Source: Elysia crispata (lineage: Eukaryota > Mollusca > Gastropoda > Plakobranchidae). Taken from it: a stretch of 64,000 bases of DNA. The notes under the pieces are model-generated. The model was given only the letters and a program-made list of their open reading frames with translations, was not told where the DNA came from and did not search any database. The stretch is from positions 199,501 to 263,500 of the forward strand of contig JAWDGP010006556.1 of the NCBI GenBank assembly GCA_033675545.1, read 5' to 3'. The stretch's first letter is position 1, and each line of letters starts with the position of its first letter. The position numbers and the translations under genes were made by a program. This document shows, piece after piece, positions 61,727-64,000 of this stretch.

Positions 61727-61822
61727 GTATTATCTTTATTTACTTACATGTATCTTTATGTAAGTCGCCATGTAGTGATGTATTTTCTGTTTTTTTTTAC
61801 TTCAAATTTCAAAGAGCATTAG

Positions 61823-62317
<495 letters not shown>

Positions 62318-62559
62318 TCCTTCGTATTATGTTTTTTTTCACTATGTGTGATTTGAGTCCTTTGAACTTTCCAGCTTTGAAAATGTTATAGAACTGGAGT
62401 GAGATGTTATATTTGCAATCTTTGCTGTACTTATGGCAGTGGTTGTCTATACATAATTTTATGTAGAACAGCGCTCAACATATGTGGTATTCATCTACGT
62501 TCAAACAACAGAGACAATATATGTTTATATTGCTTACAACTACGTTTATTAGATACATC

Positions 62560-63480
62560 TTTTTTTGTTGTTTTTTTTTTTTTTTGTAGCTAGACACAAA
62601 TCCTTAGATGATTCATGGAAAATACCCGGTATATCAATGAATTAGGTGCCCTGCTCTTTAGATTAGGCAATCATGACCTTTTGCGCATCTCTATCCCTTG
62701 ATGCTGTTGTGTTAGTGCATCTGTCACTCATTTTACATTTAGCCACTTTTTTCATCCATGCTACATCTTCTCTCGCTTCTTTCCCCTGCTGCCTTTTCCT
62801 TTAAAATCAACCCAGTTCTCAAAGATGTTTCAGTTTCTTTTTTCTCATCACATGGCCAAAAAATACTGCCTGTAGATTAAATATGGTATTTATGAGCATA
62901 TATATGCCAGCTCCTCGTACCACACTTTAGTTTGATTTCTTTGAAGTCCATAAATAAGATTCATAGCATTCTCTTTAGGAACCACATTTCTGTTTCCTCC
63001 AGTTAATTTTGTAGTTGTTTTTTAAATTGTCCAAGCCTAACATCCATACATAAGGATGGGTTCAGTAAAACACTCCAGTGCCTTTTTTGATGCGATTTCA
63101 CAGTTGCTGTGTCCATCTCTTCACATTCAAGTGCCCAAGTATTTGCATTGATTCCTGAACGAATTATCTTTGGCTACTAAAGAATTGATCTGTGCACACT
63201 CATTGTTTCGATTGACGACCATTACTTCTGTATTTTTGCTCTTTAATCCATATCCTTTCCTTCTGCTTTCTTCTTCAGTGATGTCTAATAATTGTGGCAA
63301 GTCTTCTTTATTTTCTGCAATTAATACAGCGTCATCAGCGTATCTCATGTTGCTTACTTTGTGCCCTCCTATTTTAATTCCTGGGTATCCTTCTATGCTT
63401 CTCAAATCATTTCACTGTAGAGAGAGAAAAGGTCTGGAGCAAGCACACATCCTTGTCAGACACCGCACTTTATTTTTTTT
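62560..63480 (-). mobile_element. LINE (non-LTR retrotransposon) 3' end, 5'-truncated and decayed
   Basis: The minus strand encodes a reverse-transcriptase segment, open at 63127-63405: GYPGIKIGGHKVSNMRYADD, then LIAENKEDLPQLLDITEEES and KNTEVMVVNRN, ending CKYLGT. YADD is the catalytic box. Just upstream, RQGCVL/PDLFSLYSEMI-type sequence is readable in broken frames. Further along the strand, fragments like FFGHVMRKKKLKH and KGKGSRGKKREK match the usual C-terminal tail of such ORFs. A run of A on the minus strand at about 62565-62586 may be the poly(A) tail. The family (jockey-, RTE- or L1-like) cannot be fixed by eye. It has several frameshifts and stops, and most of the 5' part is missing. 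Confidence 0.85.
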
Positions 63481-64000
63481 GTTTTAATGAGCTGATTTAC
63501 CCATCAACTCACATTGTTGCTGTCTCATATCATTTCATGTTTTATTTTTAATTGGTCTTGCCCATGGACCTCTCACAGACTAGCAGAGGGAAAGATACCC
63601 TCATTCCTCTTTCTCAGAGTTGGCTCTGAGCTGCCGCCCAATATAAGTCATGCTTTTTTACCTCTAATTTGAGCAAATATTATAAATTTGAGTTAATCTT
63701 AAAGCATTCTAAGATTTACACTTTTTATAAACATATATTTAATTTTTACACTGCTTGCTGTAGCCATTCTTTTTTTTTTGCTCTTCAGTGAAGCCATTTT
63801 AATATTGAGCTATAAGAATATGATCTTCAGCTCAACACTGTATGATGTAATTGTCTAAACCTCGCCTCCATTCTCACTCTTTCTTTTCTCTCCCATTTTT
63901 GTCGTTCTGTCTTATTCTGGGCTTAGACTATGAGGATTTTCTCCTTTTCCCTTGTCCTATATCATTTTTTCCCATATTAAATCTTCATTTCTGTTTTTCA
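63481..64000. other. Intergenic end of window
   Basis: T-rich DNA with no recognised coding; the upstream (5') part of the LINE is not recognisable here. Confidence 0.45.

Overview
This is a eukaryotic nuclear window, most likely from a mollusc and perhaps a gastropod. The grounds are a spliced animal G-protein alpha gene with GT-AG introns, a lineage-expanded set of single-exon nicotinic-type Cys-loop receptor genes (a known feature of molluscs, including the cephalopod chemotactile receptors), animal hAT and LINE elements, AT-rich intergenic DNA, and a very high load of (TC/GA)n, (TAG)n and (ATT)n microsatellites. The species cannot be named from sequence alone.

Layout. (1) 1-7181 holds the last five coding exons of a G-alpha-i gene on the plus strand. 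Its first exons lie before the window, and a long AT-rich 3' UTR probably follows. (2) About 10.9-21 kb is gene-poor, with microsatellites, one 33-nt microexon-like segment and one small unassigned ORF. (3) 21.1-48.1 kb is the core of the window: four paralogous intronless Cys-loop receptor genes, R1 (+, 21126-22472), R2 (-, 32807-34189), R3 (-, 38167-39527, one frameshift) and R4 (+, 46715-48067). Between them lie a decayed 67-bp satellite (28.35-30.16 kb), a hAT transposon that ends 8 bp from the R2 stop codon, and several minisatellites. (4) 48.1-56.5 kb is gene-poor, with a two-level 41-bp/40-bp tandem repeat, a perfect 15-bp hairpin and microsatellites. (5) 56.8-59.7 kb carries two broken zinc-finger-type coding remnants, one THAP-like and one ZSWIM3-like with a spliced intron, among duplicated GA/TC-array segments. 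(6) 60.4-63.5 kb contains tandem segmental duplications bounded by TC/GA/TA arrays and the 3' end of a LINE reverse transcriptase on the minus strand.

How the genes work together. The four receptors keep the Cys-loop, four membrane segments and a cation-type M2 with Glu at -1'. They lack the nicotinic loop-C Cys pair and most of the aromatic box, so they are better read as candidate chemosensory or orphan cation channels than as acetylcholine receptors. Their pore regions are almost identical at nucleotide level, including silent sites, while the ligand-binding domains have diverged. This is a mosaic pattern expected from gene conversion combined with ectodomain diversification. All four carry a PPSY (PPxY) motif just before M4. 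I see no sequence evidence that the neighbouring G-alpha-i gene is functionally linked to the cluster.
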